From contig NW_019775380.1 of NCBI RefSeq assembly GCF_001039355.2, positions 962,740 through 1,026,739 of the forward strand: a stretch of DNA of 64,000 nt. Direction: 5' to 3'. This DNA comes from Lingula anatina. Lineage: Eukaryota > Brachiopoda > Lingulata > Lingulida > Lingulidae. The translations under genes and the position numbers were made by a program. Below the pieces are notes generated by a model that saw nothing but the letters and a program-made list of their open reading frames with translations, did no database searches and was not told the origin of the DNA. Below are positions 11,901 through 26,341 of this stretch, piece by piece. Within the stretch, counting starts at the first letter, position 1. Each line of letters begins with the position of its first letter.

Positions 11901-14900
11901 ACAGATTTCATACAGTTCTGTAAAAAAACAATGGAAGCTTTTAGGGCTTGGAACTATTATCTTTGCATTTAAAAGCAAAAGTAACTATATTAATAAATAT
12001 ATTATTACTTTTATTGACAGCTTAAAGAGAACATATAATGGAAATGAGATTACTTCCCAGCAAACATTTTCTCTTGTTAAATTTTCATAAAAAAGTCAGA
12101 AAAATCTGACACTATCTTCAGGAAGAATATGGACAGGAAACCCTGTTGAGAGCACGCCCTTTTAATGCAGCCATTTAGAATTCAGAGGAAAGTGCCATTC
12201 TTGTGTGGGCCTCAGATTAAAGTGAATGTGCAGTGTTAACTTTCAGTCTGACATAAAATAATGATTAAATTTTCATTTTCAGTGGCATACACCTGAAAAT
12301 ATGATAACCTTGAAACTTAAATTATTTATGTTGTTAAAAAAGTGGCAGAATTGGATGTAAAATTGAAGACCTTTTATACATGAATTTTTTTTTCCTTTTT
12401 GATTCTGTTATGTGAAGACCGGAGATATCAGTTTTCCAAAATAACAATTTTTGAAAAGGTTAAGCCAGAAACATCTGCTCAATCAGGCATTGTATGAAGT
12501 CATGTATAGCCCACGTCTTCATCTCAAATAACAAACCGACATTTATTTCCTGTACATATCAGCTGATTTCCCATAAAATGTATGTTGTTGGATGTATGCT
12601 ATTTGTGCTTAATAGTAAAACAACATTCATGACTTAAAATGATAAAACTATGTGATGCCATAGCAACTGAAGCATCATTACCTATGGATTTCTGGTAACA
12701 GTGTACCCTATTTTAATGAATGATGTAGAGATACATGTGACCTTTTAGTGTAGAACAAACATTTTGTGTAGTGTAGTGTAGTATATAAAAGTATAAACAT
12801 TTAGTATAAACTAGATTCGTAATAGACAACCCCTAGTATAAGCTTATGCCATTTTTATCAAGAATCTGTCAACAAAATACACAGGGATGGACTGCCACTG
12901 TGTGAAAAAGTCTGAAAATATACTGTGGTGTCCAGACATAACCCCCCTCCCCCCCATTTTTATTGCAGACCCAAAAAGTCAGAAATCCGAGGATAGTCAG
13001 AAAAATCTCATCCCTGAATACCTTGAGTGAGGTTGAGGTCATTCCCAATGGCTAACTTCCACAGCTTCCCACGCACACACGGAGGAACACCCTGCCACCA
13101 CAGGTCACGGGCCTTCTTTGAATTTTTTCTGAAGAACAAATTATTATTATTATGAAATGCTCAATTTCAAACACTGATAAAAGCACAATAAATAGCAATG
13201 GTAATAGTTCATCATTTACATAACAGGAAATGAAACAATTTGACACTAACAAAAATACATTTACGATAATGACCGATTTTTTCAATGGGGAAAATTTTTG
13301 TAATCTTTAGAGAAATATATTATATTTGTATAGCATTTGTGGTGTGCTTACAGTACAGAATAGAAATAAAGTGTAGCCTGCCTGCCAACTCAATAGGAAT
13401 GTTCTAATTTCAAGCATCTTTGAGTTAAAAAATACAGTATCTGTAAAAATTCAAATTTTTCCTCCATTGAGAAGATCAAGTCATTATTGTAATTTTTTTT
13501 TTTTGAAAACAAGTTTTCGGATAGAGTTATTAGGTTATAATAGTACATCTTGACACAATATCCAAGCCCACACAGTGTGCATGTGATGACCCATCTCTTA
13601 CAAACAGTTAGGCAAAATTACCACCTACAAAGCTTTGTTTTCCTACCTATCTCACTCTGGTGAACATAAGTTTATCTAATCTGAACTCCAGGTCTATTGT
13701 TACATTACTATCTGTAACTGAATATCTCCCATGATAACAATGTAAATGTTTGTTTTACATTTCATAATCTGTAAATGTGCAGCCAGGGTTAACAAAATAA
13801 GGCTCCTGAAATCCCACTATTTTCCATATAAACATATCATCCTGAGTGGGTAATTTTTCTGGTGTGGTTGAAAAAATTCACCCAGAGAGCATGGAAAATT
13901 TTCACAAACTTAAACAGAGAAACCGGTCCATAGTAGCCCAATGAATAAACAGAATATGTTTAATATGTAATAAGTATAGGTCTAAAATATAAGCCACATT
14001 TTCTTGCTAAAAAACAGGCCCAATATTTAATTTAATTTTGTTGAACTAGTACTTAGGATTGATTTATTTGGCTCCAAGTTATAGTACAATTTAGTTTAAA
14101 AGTTTAGACCAATTATCAGGCTAAAGTTCTTTGTGAAACCGACCCAAAGAAGAACTTAACTATGGTCGCATTTGGAACAGATGACTTACTGATCCATAGA
14201 CTAAATATGACAGACCTCACATCAAAGGAAGCCGTTTAATCCCTTGACAGTCTCTCCATCTCCACATGTCATCAAATCTCGCCTCTAAGATTTAATTGCT
14301 AGGCCCCTGCAGGGACGGCACATGCGGAGGCGGGGAGACCATTAGGGGACTATAAGCAGCCACCTTTAAACTGGGTCGGCCATATATGATCCGCGGATCT
14401 GTAAGTCCGAGTCATCTGTTCTGAATGCGACCTATGTTTGTGGTTTACGTACAAATTATCCCAGTGAGGCAATATCTCTGTGTTCCAGACATGGACTGCT
14501 GCTGTCAGTTGTTCTTCCAGTTTCAACTGTTGCTGAAGTTGCTTTTTGCGCTGCTTTGCTTCCTTTAGTTCTGTAATTTTCAAAAACTTCAAATGAAACA
14601 TTACTTTGGTATGTTAAAAACTAGGCATTATTCTGTGCACCATCATTTCTGACTTGACTAAAAATGCTGCTGCAAAATGCTTGTAACAAATTTTTTTCAT
14701 ATAAGTATACAAAATACAAAAGTGAAATGGGGAAAATGAAATGCCATCGACATCAGTAAAAATGTTCCTAAGGTCAGCGTAAGCACACTTAGCGAGCCAC
14801 ATAAGCCTTCAACAATGAAATACAACCTAAAGACATGTGGTGTACTGAGGAAATGGGAGGCCATGTGTAACCTGGCCAGCCTTAACTGTTGATAGGAAAG

Positions 14901-16576
14901 CTTATGATAGATAAACCACTGAGGTGAATTTTACTGGAGCAAAGTTCTCACAACCTATTACAGCTCCATAAGAAGAAAGCTTCCAAACTAAGTACACAAA
15001 TGTTTATCAATACTGAAAAGTGAATGGGCCAATTTCAGGACAGAATTTTCTGAGACCAACCTTCTCCTGTTACCAGCTGTGGGTGTTTATAAAAATATAG
15101 ACTGGCTGGGTTTGTGGAAGTAGGGAGTTTTAACTGAGTATATTTGTACAACATTGGGGATGACGGTTTACCCTTATGCAAGGAATTTCAGAAATGTTCA
15201 CAAAAAATTCTTCAAACAATGGACAGTTGGCCACTGGCCATGTTGTACAATTTACAGGACGAGATGTGTTGGGCAGATGTAATAATAATTTTTTTATATC
15301 AAAAAGAAGTACAGTGCACATTTCTGAAACTGGCAAGTGAACAATTAATATAACAGTGTATTCTTTATCAACTTAATTTACACTTTGATTCACCTGAATA
15401 TAGAATTATAATTATTTTGCTGAATAAAAACTAACCTTTTTTCCTTGCAGCTTCCACCATAGCCTCATATTCCAGTCTGTGCTTTTGTTCCTCTTCAGGA
15501 GATTTGGCAGGGAGGTGTCTGGAAAATTCCAAAATACAATCCCTTAACTTAATTGAAAAAGATACCTTATCGATGCCTATTTTAATACTGCAATCCATAA
15601 AATAAATAAATAAATACCAACTTCAACATTAATGGACAAAATGTACATCAGTCTCACCATACTGTTGCCTATTACTGTTAATAAAAAATATCCAGGGATC
15701 TGATATTTTGTTGTGGCTATCATGATTATATAAAATGTCTTTAATGTTCATGCAGCATCAGCATTGTCTGACAGAAAATGGCTTTTGGAAGCTTTGGGGA
15801 ATTGCAAATCTAAAATGTCTGGAATTTCTTTTTTTTTTCAGAGCAGGTGGAGGAGGGAGCAATTCTCATCAGAATGTGCCAATTGCATGTGCAGCTATCC
15901 ACAATATGCCTAGACAGAAATGGAAAAAAATCTTAAGGAAGAAACAAGGTTGGACAGAGGTTAAAAAGAGCCCCTAAACTTAAACAGGACCAGCCCTTCG
16001 TTAACACTTATTTCTTTTATCACATTATCTATAGGAAATGTAAGCTACTGATGTAATGGTACCAAGTTTAATACGACCTCACCTGTAAGACATTAATCAC
16101 TATCCACGCCATATTTATTGATGTAATGCTATTTCTGTACAGCAAGCATTTTCATGTAGCATACATTATATCAAGAATGTACGATTATACATATCACTAC
16201 ATAGGAATTTGGAGAACCCAAGCATGTTAAAGAACAGCCAAGAAGACTAGCTTCAAAATTACTGGACACCAAATTGATTTTAAAACTGATATTAATTTTA
16301 ATAGCTGTCCACTGTTTAGATACCTGATCTTTTACATGTCATTTTTACCTACCAAGTGGATTTACCCATATATTTTTTATGCAATTCAATTAAGATAAGC
16401 ACTACATGAAGGACTTATAATCAATATCATAATCAATGAATTTGTTCATAATGTTATGCAATCTGATAATCACAAGGCCTTATTTGATATAACGTCACTG
16501 TTGATTACTGTTAGAACATTGGTGCCTGGGAATCAAGAGGCCAGGGTGCATTTTTGACACTTCATACTATACGGGA

Positions 16577-16669
<93 letters not shown>

Positions 16670-19600
16670 CAGACTATCCAGTGTTTGCTAACAAGTAAGA
16701 TATAAATACATATTCCAGGGATTGGAAAGTTAACACAGACTGCAAAGAAAGTTCTACAAATATTCTTTTAAAAAATCTGCTACTAAAAAGAATGTAAGAC
16801 AGAGTGCTATCACTTAGTTGCATTTGAATTATAAATAAGTTAAACAATGAAAGCAAATGAAGACAGATGATTAAAATACATTATTCTTCATCACTGCCTT
16901 GAAGAGAGGCCATGAACCCATTTCCAATATGGAATGTATAAAGAAGCACTACTTCAGTCTTGTATCTGTCATCTTGTAAAGAATGCATATCAGATAAGAA
17001 TCCTTAATTTGCAGAGTAGCAACATCATAGGAAAACTTTTTATACAGATGCTATCATCATCTTACACTAGTATCAACCGCAACCATGCAGCTATAAAGTA
17101 AAACGACACCAGGGGTTTTAATTCAAACAATTACCTGAATTTTATACTTCAGCTAAAGGAGACTTATGTAAATTTGCCAATCAAATTTGATTTATAATTG
17201 ATGTTAATATAGATAGACTAGCACCCCTTGTTATTGAAGGCTAAGATTTGAAGGAGCTTATTAGTGCTAGTACAACTTCAGGTCCAATGTGTGCCAGCCT
17301 TTTTTTCATTTTTAATGTGCCTATATGGAAGGTTTTAAATGAAGTAGCTGGCTCTGAAACATCTACTAGGTGATCCTTACTCCAGCTACTCATTCTCTAT
17401 ACCCAAATAAGTATGGCACTTGATATCTTAAATCAGTGTAAATTACGGGAAAAAAAGAGAATCATTGCGAAGTTAAAAAACCAGGTTAAATTTTATGTCA
17501 AATATATCTAAATTTATTCAAATTGGCTGCATTTATTCTTCATAATACAAAAAGATGATACCATGCAACTATTATATTAATAGCATCACATCATAGCACG
17601 ATGTTGTTTTACATTACATCCATTCAACTTACATATTGTGTCTTGAAAACTAAAGAACCTAAATATATTTTTACAAAGCAGTAGCTAATATGTAGCACTA
17701 CCAAGAAGACATGCTAAAGTGCATGCAGTTAAAAAGGTTTTTGAAAGCATCATGTCTATCAGGTTCAGATGTTTTTCTCTGGGTACAGGTGTGCAGAGAC
17801 AGATACTGTATCAATGTTATGTCAGCAATGCATGATGATTCAGTGCCATCATTGGGAGATGATTTCTAAAGGAACTACATTGTGGTGTGTTGCATAATGT
17901 TTCACAGCTAGCTTTTTTGCTCAGGGAACTGAATTTTAAACACCAGTTGCCCAACAACACAGCAATTAGTTGTGCCAAAGCATGCTGGTGAAATTTTGTA
18001 GCCATTCAACCAAGCTGTGTGATCTGTACTCTGCTGTCCCCTGTATACACAATACAATGTAAGAAAAACACAGATGATTATTTCTATATGCTATTGATTT
18101 TTCGAAAATTTTCTGTGGAGAATACATTAGCTTCCAAATTAATTGATTCCAATTTTCAAGGCAGAAAGCAATAGACATTTTCTGACAGAAAATGGGAAGC
18201 CAATTCCTCTAGGAAATAACCTTGGGCCACAAACAAAAGAAAACATCTCACTTTCCTAGAAAGAACCATAATTTGAACTGGTATTGCTGATCAACAACTA
18301 ATAAAGACTTGTGTGTGTTTTTTTTTTGTGTGAATGCTACGTGGCATATTTTACTCACATTGGGCGATTCTCCAAGATTAGTGCTGTTGTAGAGGCAACT
18401 TCAATGTCCTTCCTGAGTCTCTCAGCTGGTTTATTATGCAGCAAGCGTTGACGTGCCTGGTACTCTGAAGAAATCTGCTGTGGATTTTTAGGCGAAGTCT
18501 CCTTTGGGGGGACTTTCCCAAACAACTTCCAGCCAGGTGCACTTTCCTGTACCACTGTTTCTTCTGATCGTTCTGATTGCTGCTTTGGTTTTCTGGAGAA
18601 AATACCCCTAAGAAAAGAGTAACAGAGAACATTTTTAAAAAAGACTTTATGACAAATTGAACTTCATGAAATATTAAGATGGGGATAACAGTTTTTGTTA
18701 TTTATTATTATTATTAACTGGTTTTCTGAAAATGTGTGAAGTTCTTGTAAATGTGCAGTGAAATTGAAGTACCAAAAGCTAAAACATTACAACAAGAAAA
18801 TGAAATAAAAACGTCATACTTATGTGTGTTGTTCTTTTGATGCAGCGGTAGGGATTTTAATATGGTAAGGTCTACCATTTAACTTCCCTTAGTTGGGATA
18901 ACTATCTTTAACTTAACATAAAACTGACATTTGTTTCCACTAGGCTCACAATTCAGTTCAGCTTAAATTGTCATTAGAAGAGATTTACTGGACATTTAAG
19001 TGACATGTACCAAAGGACACAAGCATTTTTGTTATTATTTACTAATATTGATTATATAATGTATAATCAAAATTAGTAAATAATAACAAAAATAATATAC
19101 ACTTCAAATGTGGAATGATCCCCAAGAAAAATACATGACCTTCATATTCACTTTCTTATGTTTAAATAATTGAAGACCTATACCCTAGGACCCAAAAGAA
19201 CAAAATATCATTTTTTTTTCACAAAACTTACTTGTCATTCTTTTTAAAATCTACATGGAGAGCCACAAGTCCAAGCATTGTACTAATATATTCATCAGCA
19301 CTTCTCAACACCACAGGCTCTCTATCTTAAAATGACAGCCTTAGATGGACCATCCTACTACTAAGGAGCATGTTATTGAACAAGACAGGTGCAGCAGTAT
19401 GGCTTACTCATGCTTCAAAGTACAGTGGCAAGGCACATCTAGTGACATAATTTGGAAGGAACGCCATAAAAATACAGGTTATCAAGAACTTGTGGATGTA
19501 ACAAATGGCACTCATTTCAGCCCACATAGTCCATATTGCTAATAACAGGGAACCCTTTCAAACAAGTTTCAGTACTATTTGGGCTTGTTTTGGCATCATG

Positions 19601-22600
19601 TTCAAGAATGTGTTGACAATTCTCTTTGGAAATGTAAGAAATTTTATTTTTTTGATAATTTTATCATTTATGTTGTTAATTTCTTTATTTTTATTTTCTT
19701 GAAAATTATCAGCTTTTTTGACATAAGAATTTTTATACTAGAGTGAACCAAGACTGTCATTATTTTTCAACATACTAGTTGTTCTAACTTACTGGCATTT
19801 TTACACATTTCATATAAATTCATCTTTTTCAATGCTTGTTTATTAATATTATTAATAACCACACTTGATTTTAATTTGTTAAATTTCATTGTCAGATCAT
19901 ATTTATATTCATTTTATACTTTTTATTAAATATGACAATAAATTATTTACTTGTATAATAATTATTATAATAGACGTCATGATTTTGATTTGAAAAAGAT
20001 AATCCTTAGATCGCATTCACAACGAGTTGAGCCAGGCTTTACAAATCCTGGGGACTAAATATGGCGGACGTACATGAAAGAAAAACCACCTAATCCTTTA
20101 ATAGTCTCTCCGCCTCTCACACGCCTCCTCATGTGTCGTCCCAATGGAGCCGAGATTTTAATGACTGTCCCCCCGCAGGGACGACGTGTGGGGAGGCGTC
20201 ACACTTCTCTTTCTGCTGCTAATACATGTACCTCATTAAGTTTTTATACTGATATATATTTCATCCTACAAAGCAGTTTGTTTTTTTTTTATAAAATTTA
20301 AAAATTAACCACATGCTCTACTGTCATCAGCTTACACATTGATACCACATTTTTGCAAGTCACAATCCCACAAATGGATCATTTCCAAATATTTCTGGAG
20401 TAAATCAAATATAAATGAGATGACATCATTAAACGCTGTTCAATATTCAATCATGGTTCACTATTGATACACTTGACGTCAATAACCGTAAGGTGATGGA
20501 TCTTTAGTGACATTCAAACAACATGAGTGGGTGATGATTATACACCTAGGACAAATGATATAATGGACAATGAAGCAACCATAGGAAACAGCTAGACTCT
20601 GTTTAAAAGAGAAAAAAACAGAAACCAGGAGAAAAAATCAACATAACCACATTACCAGAAAAAAGGATTGTTCTTTGTGTTTCATGCTTAGGAAGTATGA
20701 TAAATTTGCATGTTGGCACATAAAGCTATCTTAATTTGTTGGTTTCAGATACGCAATTTGTTGTCATCAACCTGCATGTCAATACCAGTGTGATATCAGA
20801 AAATAAAATGTTCACAAATGACCTTAATATACCAAGGCAATGAAAGGAAAACAATATATTTGATAACATAGTATTGCTTCGGTGAAAAGCATAAATGCTA
20901 TGTATCTAAGACCCCATTCCCATATACACCATCGGTCAACCCAAGTCTGCAGGGACTGTTGCTAAAAGCAATCAGCTTAACTGAATGATATTTTCCTCTT
21001 GTTTCCAAGGTACTGTATTCATAAAATCAGAAGCTTTTTTGTATCATACTTAACGCCAGGAAGAGGCATGCCATTCAGTTAAGCTGACTGCAGTCAGCAA
21101 AAGTCCCCCAAGTTGCATTGTTCCACGTAGACTGATGGTGTCTATGGGAATGGGGCCTAAGAGTAAAGAATCTTGACTACAGCTCAAGACTTTTCCCAGA
21201 GAGTCGTCCAGCTGTCATTTGGACAGCCTCTGGCCTCTAAAGATGGCCTATATTTTCAACAACGGTTGGAAGGCTAAATGGAATTTTTGGGGAATGACGT
21301 TATATTTGTAGTTTTGGATCCCTGTAAATCGGTAAACAATTTACAGATCATCATTTTGGACTCCTTGTACAGCAACTCCTTAGGAAATCCCTGCTCCAGT
21401 TACATATCAAATTAACGTCAAATTCCTGAATACATGTTGTACAACTCACTGTGGAACATATTATTAAAATCCATTTTGAAGCAAGATGATCTAACAATCC
21501 TGGGCCAATGAACTCCCCCTTCCTTCTTTTGGCAATAAAATCCTCTGACAATTCTCAATCACAATCACTTACTTTCAAACTTTCTGTATTTTTACCCATT
21601 TTATCTTTTTGTGAGAACAGTGCAATGAACTTACAAAACAGTATATGGAATACAGTTAATACTTTATTGCTAAATCTGCCAAAGTTGTTTTAGCCTGATA
21701 AAAAACAATTTCTATCTTGAGATATAAGTAATCATTACTAGTGGTACACATACTTCCTCAACAAACTCTGCACTTCAATGATATTATAGAAGATATAGTA
21801 ATCTCTACTATCTCAATGAATTCCCCACTATATTCTAAAAGTATATGCAAATGGGCCTTAGATAAATAGTTTTCTTTACAGCATCTGTGAAAAAAAGGTT
21901 ATTTTTCAGCATATATCCTTCTAGGTGACTTTTTACAGTAACTAAAGCTCTCAGCATTGGCATGCCCACTGGTGTAAAGAAAACAACCATCATCATAACT
22001 CATTGCTGGCTAAAAGCATCAACAACCTTGACCAGTCCTGTCTTCTACATAATAAATATGCTGGGAATGCAGTGGAAAGGCAATTTATTAAAACAAAAGA
22101 TGGACTTTGGATCTGGTTACAGCTAAGAATGCATTTATTTGAAAGGAACACTACATAAACTATTCTGATGCATATCTCAACAGACAACAATATTCCAACC
22201 TAGACTCCACACTAATAATCCTAAAGGTAACCTTGATCATGATGGAGATTGTATCTGCTACGTATCACTGTTGCAAGAGCCAAGTTGCAGTATTTGTATC
22301 AAAATCTATACACATAACGAAAACCTCATCATGCATGTGCATAAAATGCAGTGCTTTCCAATACCTGTTTGTCATTAATTGGGTCTGACAATTTATCAAT
22401 AATATGTGTACATGCTATAATCTAATTGTTCTATTTAATTTCAATTGTAAATTCCTTGTGGAGAAGATTCCTCTGGTTGCTTTTGTATTTACATATCCCA
22501 ATCCTTCAGTAAGATTTAGAATTTCTCCAAACACCATATACGGAGTGCCTCTCAAAATGAACCCTAAATGTTAGGCTCCAGCAAACCTGCAAATCATTGT

Positions 22601-25600
22601 TTCATAAACCACAAACGTTTCAAAGACTGACACTAAAAATGATAAAGATACATTTGACTCTGCCATCCCAACCTTGAACACTCTTATTATTTATCTGTGC
22701 CCTAATGACATGTACAAAAATAAATATCTGACATTCAAGCAAATGAAAAAAGTATCCTTTTATGAAGTAATGTCCATCTTGGGGACTGCAGGCTTGCGAA
22801 AAGAAGATTGATGTTTTGGCATAAATATGTGTACATGCCCTACAGAAATCCCATCACGTGTCCCTACATTATTTCATCAGGGTGTATCATCAATCAGCAT
22901 GCAGGCCAAGCAGACATGATGTTCTATATATTTTATACTTTGTACTGCAGCAATTTACTATGTAAATACTGTGTCACATTATGAAAATAAAGACCAAGCA
23001 TGACAAGACCATGTGATCTACATGGAAAGGAGAGCGTTCATGGTCCAAGTCTTCATTTTTTCCACGTCAAGGGTATTTTTATTTAGCAAACATACAATTC
23101 CAATTTTGACATTTTACCTGTGTTTTCAATGATGCACACGAGCTTTTTTATTACTTAACAATACCACACACTTCAAAGTCCTTAGAAAGTATTTGTTGTT
23201 TGTGTTTTTGATCAGATCTAGCGATAGCGTGCTAGCTATGTAGACAATGGCAAAAAAGCGGGTTCACCTGGTGTGAAATGCTGTATACAATTTTGAGTCA
23301 TCCTTCAATGCTGAAACCAGCATATCTGATCTAGGAAAAAACCCAAAGAGCAAAGTGCAATGAATTTCCTTCAAGCTTGTTGATGACTACTCCAAAGGGA
23401 ATTTTCACATTCATTTCTCACTGAACAAAAAGCTACTTCTTAATAATGGTAAACTGAAACATGTTGACCCAGTAGACAACTCTCGGGGAGCTTGTTTTGT
23501 GATTTGAGTAAACAAAATTTATCATTCTTTACTTTCCCTTTTAATAAAAACTCTCTTCCTGGTTTTAATGGAAAGGGAAGGAACCTTGTCTAAATGCACC
23601 ACACAGCACGCATATAAATCTGAAGAGGGGAAAGTAACACCCTGGGTTTCAGAGGTCATTGATAATGGGATTAAATTTCCAGTGATCTCCAATGAAAATT
23701 TTGAAACTCAGGGTGGGATATATGGATAAAATCAGAATTATGCTTTCCCTGAAAGAGGGGGAGGGGGCAAACTGTAACAAGGCCAGAAAAATGAAGGCAA
23801 ATGTGAATACATAGACAAAAACCTGATTGAAGAACTGTCTATAGATTTCTATCTACTCTCAAGTCAAGCCATACATTTGAAGAGGTCTGTGCACCAATCA
23901 TTACAGAAGCTTTAAAAGAGTATGACTGAGATATAATGCTACATAACATCTCCTTCAGAACCACCTAGTCTAGGATATTATGCAACTTGTCCTACATTAA
24001 AAGTATCATCAACAGAGAAGCTAATGTCCTAAGGCAAAGATGTCATTAAATTTGTAACTTAATCTTACAGGCTTTGGAGCTCTCATTTTCCTTGCAAGAC
24101 TGGCTTATCTAACTGGACAGAAAAGATCTTGCACAATATTTCTGCACAAAGACGACACCTATACTCTCTAATTTGACTGATGTTGAAATTAGGAATATGG
24201 GGTGTACACCTCCATCTAATAACATTCAACATACACTTGGACAGATGGGCGAAGACAACTGTCCAAGTATTTGGAAAATCCATTTAATGCACCAGTGCCT
24301 TTGAATAAACCTTCACACAACAAAGGTGTAGGGTCACATCTACAGGACATGGCAAAGTCAGTTACACAAATTATTATGACAATTGTATCATCAACTTATA
24401 TAACATTTATGTATATCTTTTTCCTTTATAATACTCAAAAATGTTTCTCTGAGAGTACAAACTTCATACACTTGATTAATAATTAATCAATGCATCAGAA
24501 AGAAAGAGCTTTCAGCAATTTTTTTTCACACAAACTTATCTTTGTGTACTAGGTTTATACCAAATTTATGGTTTACTTATAAATTCTAGTTAACAATTAA
24601 CTTCAGAAATAGCTCTAACTTATTATCTTAAGGATGAAACTGTTTCATATGCCACTGTAAACAATCTTATTATGGTCAATATACTGCAAAGATATTGATT
24701 TTACAGTAGTTCTATAGACTTGACTTAAATATCACAAGCAAGCTGAAGATATTTCAAAATTATAGGATAGGGTGCAATTATTCTAACAATATACAATGCC
24801 TTTATCAAGAAGGGCATCTGTCAAATTTACATCTATTTTAATGGAGGGTGGAGGTTGTGTGGGGTTAGGTGGGATAGGATGGTTAAAAGGCATCTAACAA
24901 TGTCAATGATAACAGCACAAGAAATCAACCGCAAATAAAATCAGAAAATTCACTTTTTCCTGATGCAGTTGGGCTCATACTTTATGTTTTAATCAATGCA
25001 ACTCAAATGCAATGGCAAAGGCAATACATTTGAGACATTTTTGCATTAATTTATGATAAAAGCAAAACATCTTTATTACAATGAAAAAAGTTAGGAGGTA
25101 AACAATGTATACCTGGTGAAAAAACTGCCCAATCCTAGTCCCCTTCTCTTTGGCTTGGCTCCTTTGCTAATATCAATTCCACTATCTTGTGATGTGTTTC
25201 GGGTTTTCTCATACGAGTTCCTAGCATGCAAGTTTATGTCCATAAAACCAGCCTCATCAGTATCAACAATGCTGGCACCTTGAAAGCCATGTGCATCTTC
25301 ACAGATAGATGAGAAATCGGTCCCTGTGCCAGTGCTGAGACTAGATAAACTAGAGAATGAAGCTGCATCTGCTTTGAAAAGGGAATTGTAAGCAGTGTCC
25401 CTGTCCAATGTAGAGTCTGGGCTGGTTTCCATTTGATCAACCACTTCGGAATCACAGGTAATAGTCGACAAGGTATCAGACAATACCTCATTGGTTTGTT
25501 GGAGAAGACATGAATCTTCTAACTGAAGTTCAGATAGACCCATTTTGCTTTCATTCTCCACATGACTACTTACAAACTTTTCTTCGTTCTTGCCATTTTG

Positions 25601-26341
25601 ATCACAGTGGGCCACAGGAGTTGGTGTGTACTTTATGGCATTATTATTATTTACAGTCAGGAGCTGTCTGGTTTGAGGTATGTAAACAAGTGGAATTGTC
25701 TCTAACACAGCAGACAATCTACTACTACCTTGGTTAATTTTTAATATACATTCACCTAGCTTTGGACTTTGTCCATCATGTGATGTTTTTAGTAAATCAT
25801 TGCCAAACTCTGTGGTGTTGGAACATTCAAGTTTGTTCAGTCTGTTTTGTAAATCTATCAAATTGACACAACTCCCATGGACACAGTCTTCTTTCCCGTG
25901 TCCGCAGTCCCCTCCACTGCTTTGCCAGTCTGTGTCAGACAAATTTGGCAAACTATGGGAATGTTCCTGGTTCAGATTAATAGTTTGGAGTAGCATTTCT
26001 GTCGTTTGTTTACCTTCGGCGGTTATCTGTTTATCAGAACCCAAAGCACCTGCACCTAGCCTCCTGTTGACAAAAGGTTTCCTATTATTCTGGGCCTTTA
26101 AAAGCTCAACGTCGTCATCATTAGAAAACAGTGAGAGTGTTTGTACGGTTTCTTCCTGGTCTTCAGTTGAAAGCAGCGCCCAGGCATCTGCAGAATTTGA
26201 CGAAGTCACATTCATTCCTCGCAGTGACAGGTCATTACCTCGGCATCTCGGTCTCCCATCTCGCGGCCAAATACCGTCTGACTGGGAACGTTGAAGCTCC
26301 CTTTGACTCCCATCCCCTACTTCAGTTGGGGAAAGACGCAT
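8952..26341 (-). CDS. TBC1D12/14-like: TBC1 domain family member 12/14-like Rab GTPase-activating protein
   Basis: Eleven minus-strand coding exons join in frame: 25113-26341, 18359-18607, 15436-15518, 14453-14570, 13022-13128, 11834-11917, 11375-11532, 10546-10674, 10109-10218, 9638-9741 and 8952-9151, giving 856 residues. An in-frame TAG lies two codons upstream of the ATG. Residues 1-410 are a long Ser/Asp-rich, presumably disordered region. A basic/coiled linker follows (LPAKSPEEE, then [17 protein letters not shown]), then the TBC domain from about residue 560. The dual-finger residues are present: IKLDVSR (Arg642) and YVQGMS (Gln678). [10 protein letters not shown] and [17 protein letters not shown] are also typical. 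TBC1D12/14 proteins act on Rab11-positive recycling endosomes and, for TBC1D14, in autophagosome formation. Which vertebrate paralogue is closer cannot be told; it is probably pro-orthologous to both. Introns hold several MITEs. Long antisense open frames at 25800-26294 are shadows of exon 1. Confidence 0.93.
9301..9559. mobile_element. Foldback MITE in TBC1D intron 10
   Basis: The left end (GGGACCTTGTTTCACAAA...CTTTAG...TGTTGGCCTAAA) is repeated in inverse orientation at the right end (reverse complement GGGCCTGTATCAACAATAGAACTTTAG...TGTTGGTCTAAA), with both arms reaching ATTCT/CATTTTAGTCT-like inner ends. It has no coding capacity. The terminal motif GG..C.GTTTCACAAA...CTTTAG recurs at about 14040-14148. 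Confidence 0.65.
11124..11185. repeat. Perfect 31-bp tandem duplication
   Basis: The 31-bp unit beginning CATACAGACAAAAACAATCT occurs twice back to back, at 11124-11154 and 11155-11185, with no mismatches seen. It is intronic in the TBC1D gene. Confidence 0.9.
14040..14148. mobile_element. Partial relative of the 9301-9559 MITE
   Basis: Read on the minus strand the segment starts GGGTCGGTTTCACAAAGAACTTTAG and continues with TTGGTCTAAACTTTT, matching the end of the 9301-9559 element. The opposite end is not clear. Confidence 0.5.
14164..14432. mobile_element. 269-bp MITE (family C, complete copy) next to a splice donor
   Basis: The termini are inverted repeats: GGTCGCATT..GAACAGATGACT at the left and its reverse complement at the right end. 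Subterminal and central inverted segments (GTCTCTCCATCTCCACATG against CACATGCGGAGGCGGGGAGAC) also pair. It is flanked by TAT at 14161-14163 and 14433-14435, consistent with a 3-bp target duplication. It ends 20 bp from the exon edge, with the donor of TBC1D exon 4 at 14452-14451. Related copies lie near 20008-20205 and 52148-52372. Confidence 0.75.
16576..16664. repeat. Compound (TG)n(TA)n microsatellite
   Basis: Uninterrupted TG repeats run directly into TA repeats, about 89 bp in total, in a TBC1D intron. Confidence 0.97.
19026..19092. repeat. Near-perfect 31-bp hairpin
   Basis: An arm starting TTTTTGTTATTATTTACTAA is followed a few bases later by its reverse complement (TTAGTAAATAATAACAAAAA), with one or two mismatches. 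It is AT-rich and intronic, with no terminator or RNA-gene context. It may be the remnant of a very short foldback element. Confidence 0.8.
20008..20205. mobile_element. Family C MITE, right end missing
   Basis: The left end AGATCGCATT resembles the family C terminus. The interior ACTAAATATGGCGGACGTAC...AATAGTCTCTCCGCCTCTCAC follows the other copies. A 21-bp inverted pair is centred on it (CGCCTCCTCATGTGTCGTCCC at 20122-20142 with its near-exact complement at 20178-20198). No right terminal repeat is recognisable. Lies in TBC1D intron 1. Confidence 0.65.
20910..21157. mobile_element. PIF/Harbinger-like MITE, 248 bp
   Basis: Terminal inverted repeats start G(A/G)CCCCATTCCCATA(T/G)ACACC and extend about 28 bp with few mismatches. 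A second inverted block (CAGCTTAACTGAATG) lies inside. TAA flanks both ends (20907-20909 and 21158-21160), the 3-bp target duplication usual for PIF/Harbinger. It has no coding capacity. Confidence 0.8.

Noticed and set aside
25800-26294. 164-codon open frame on the plus strand
   Set aside because: It lies antisense to the large first coding exon of the TBC1D gene, which has family motifs downstream and consistent splicing. The antisense frame has no recognisable domain.
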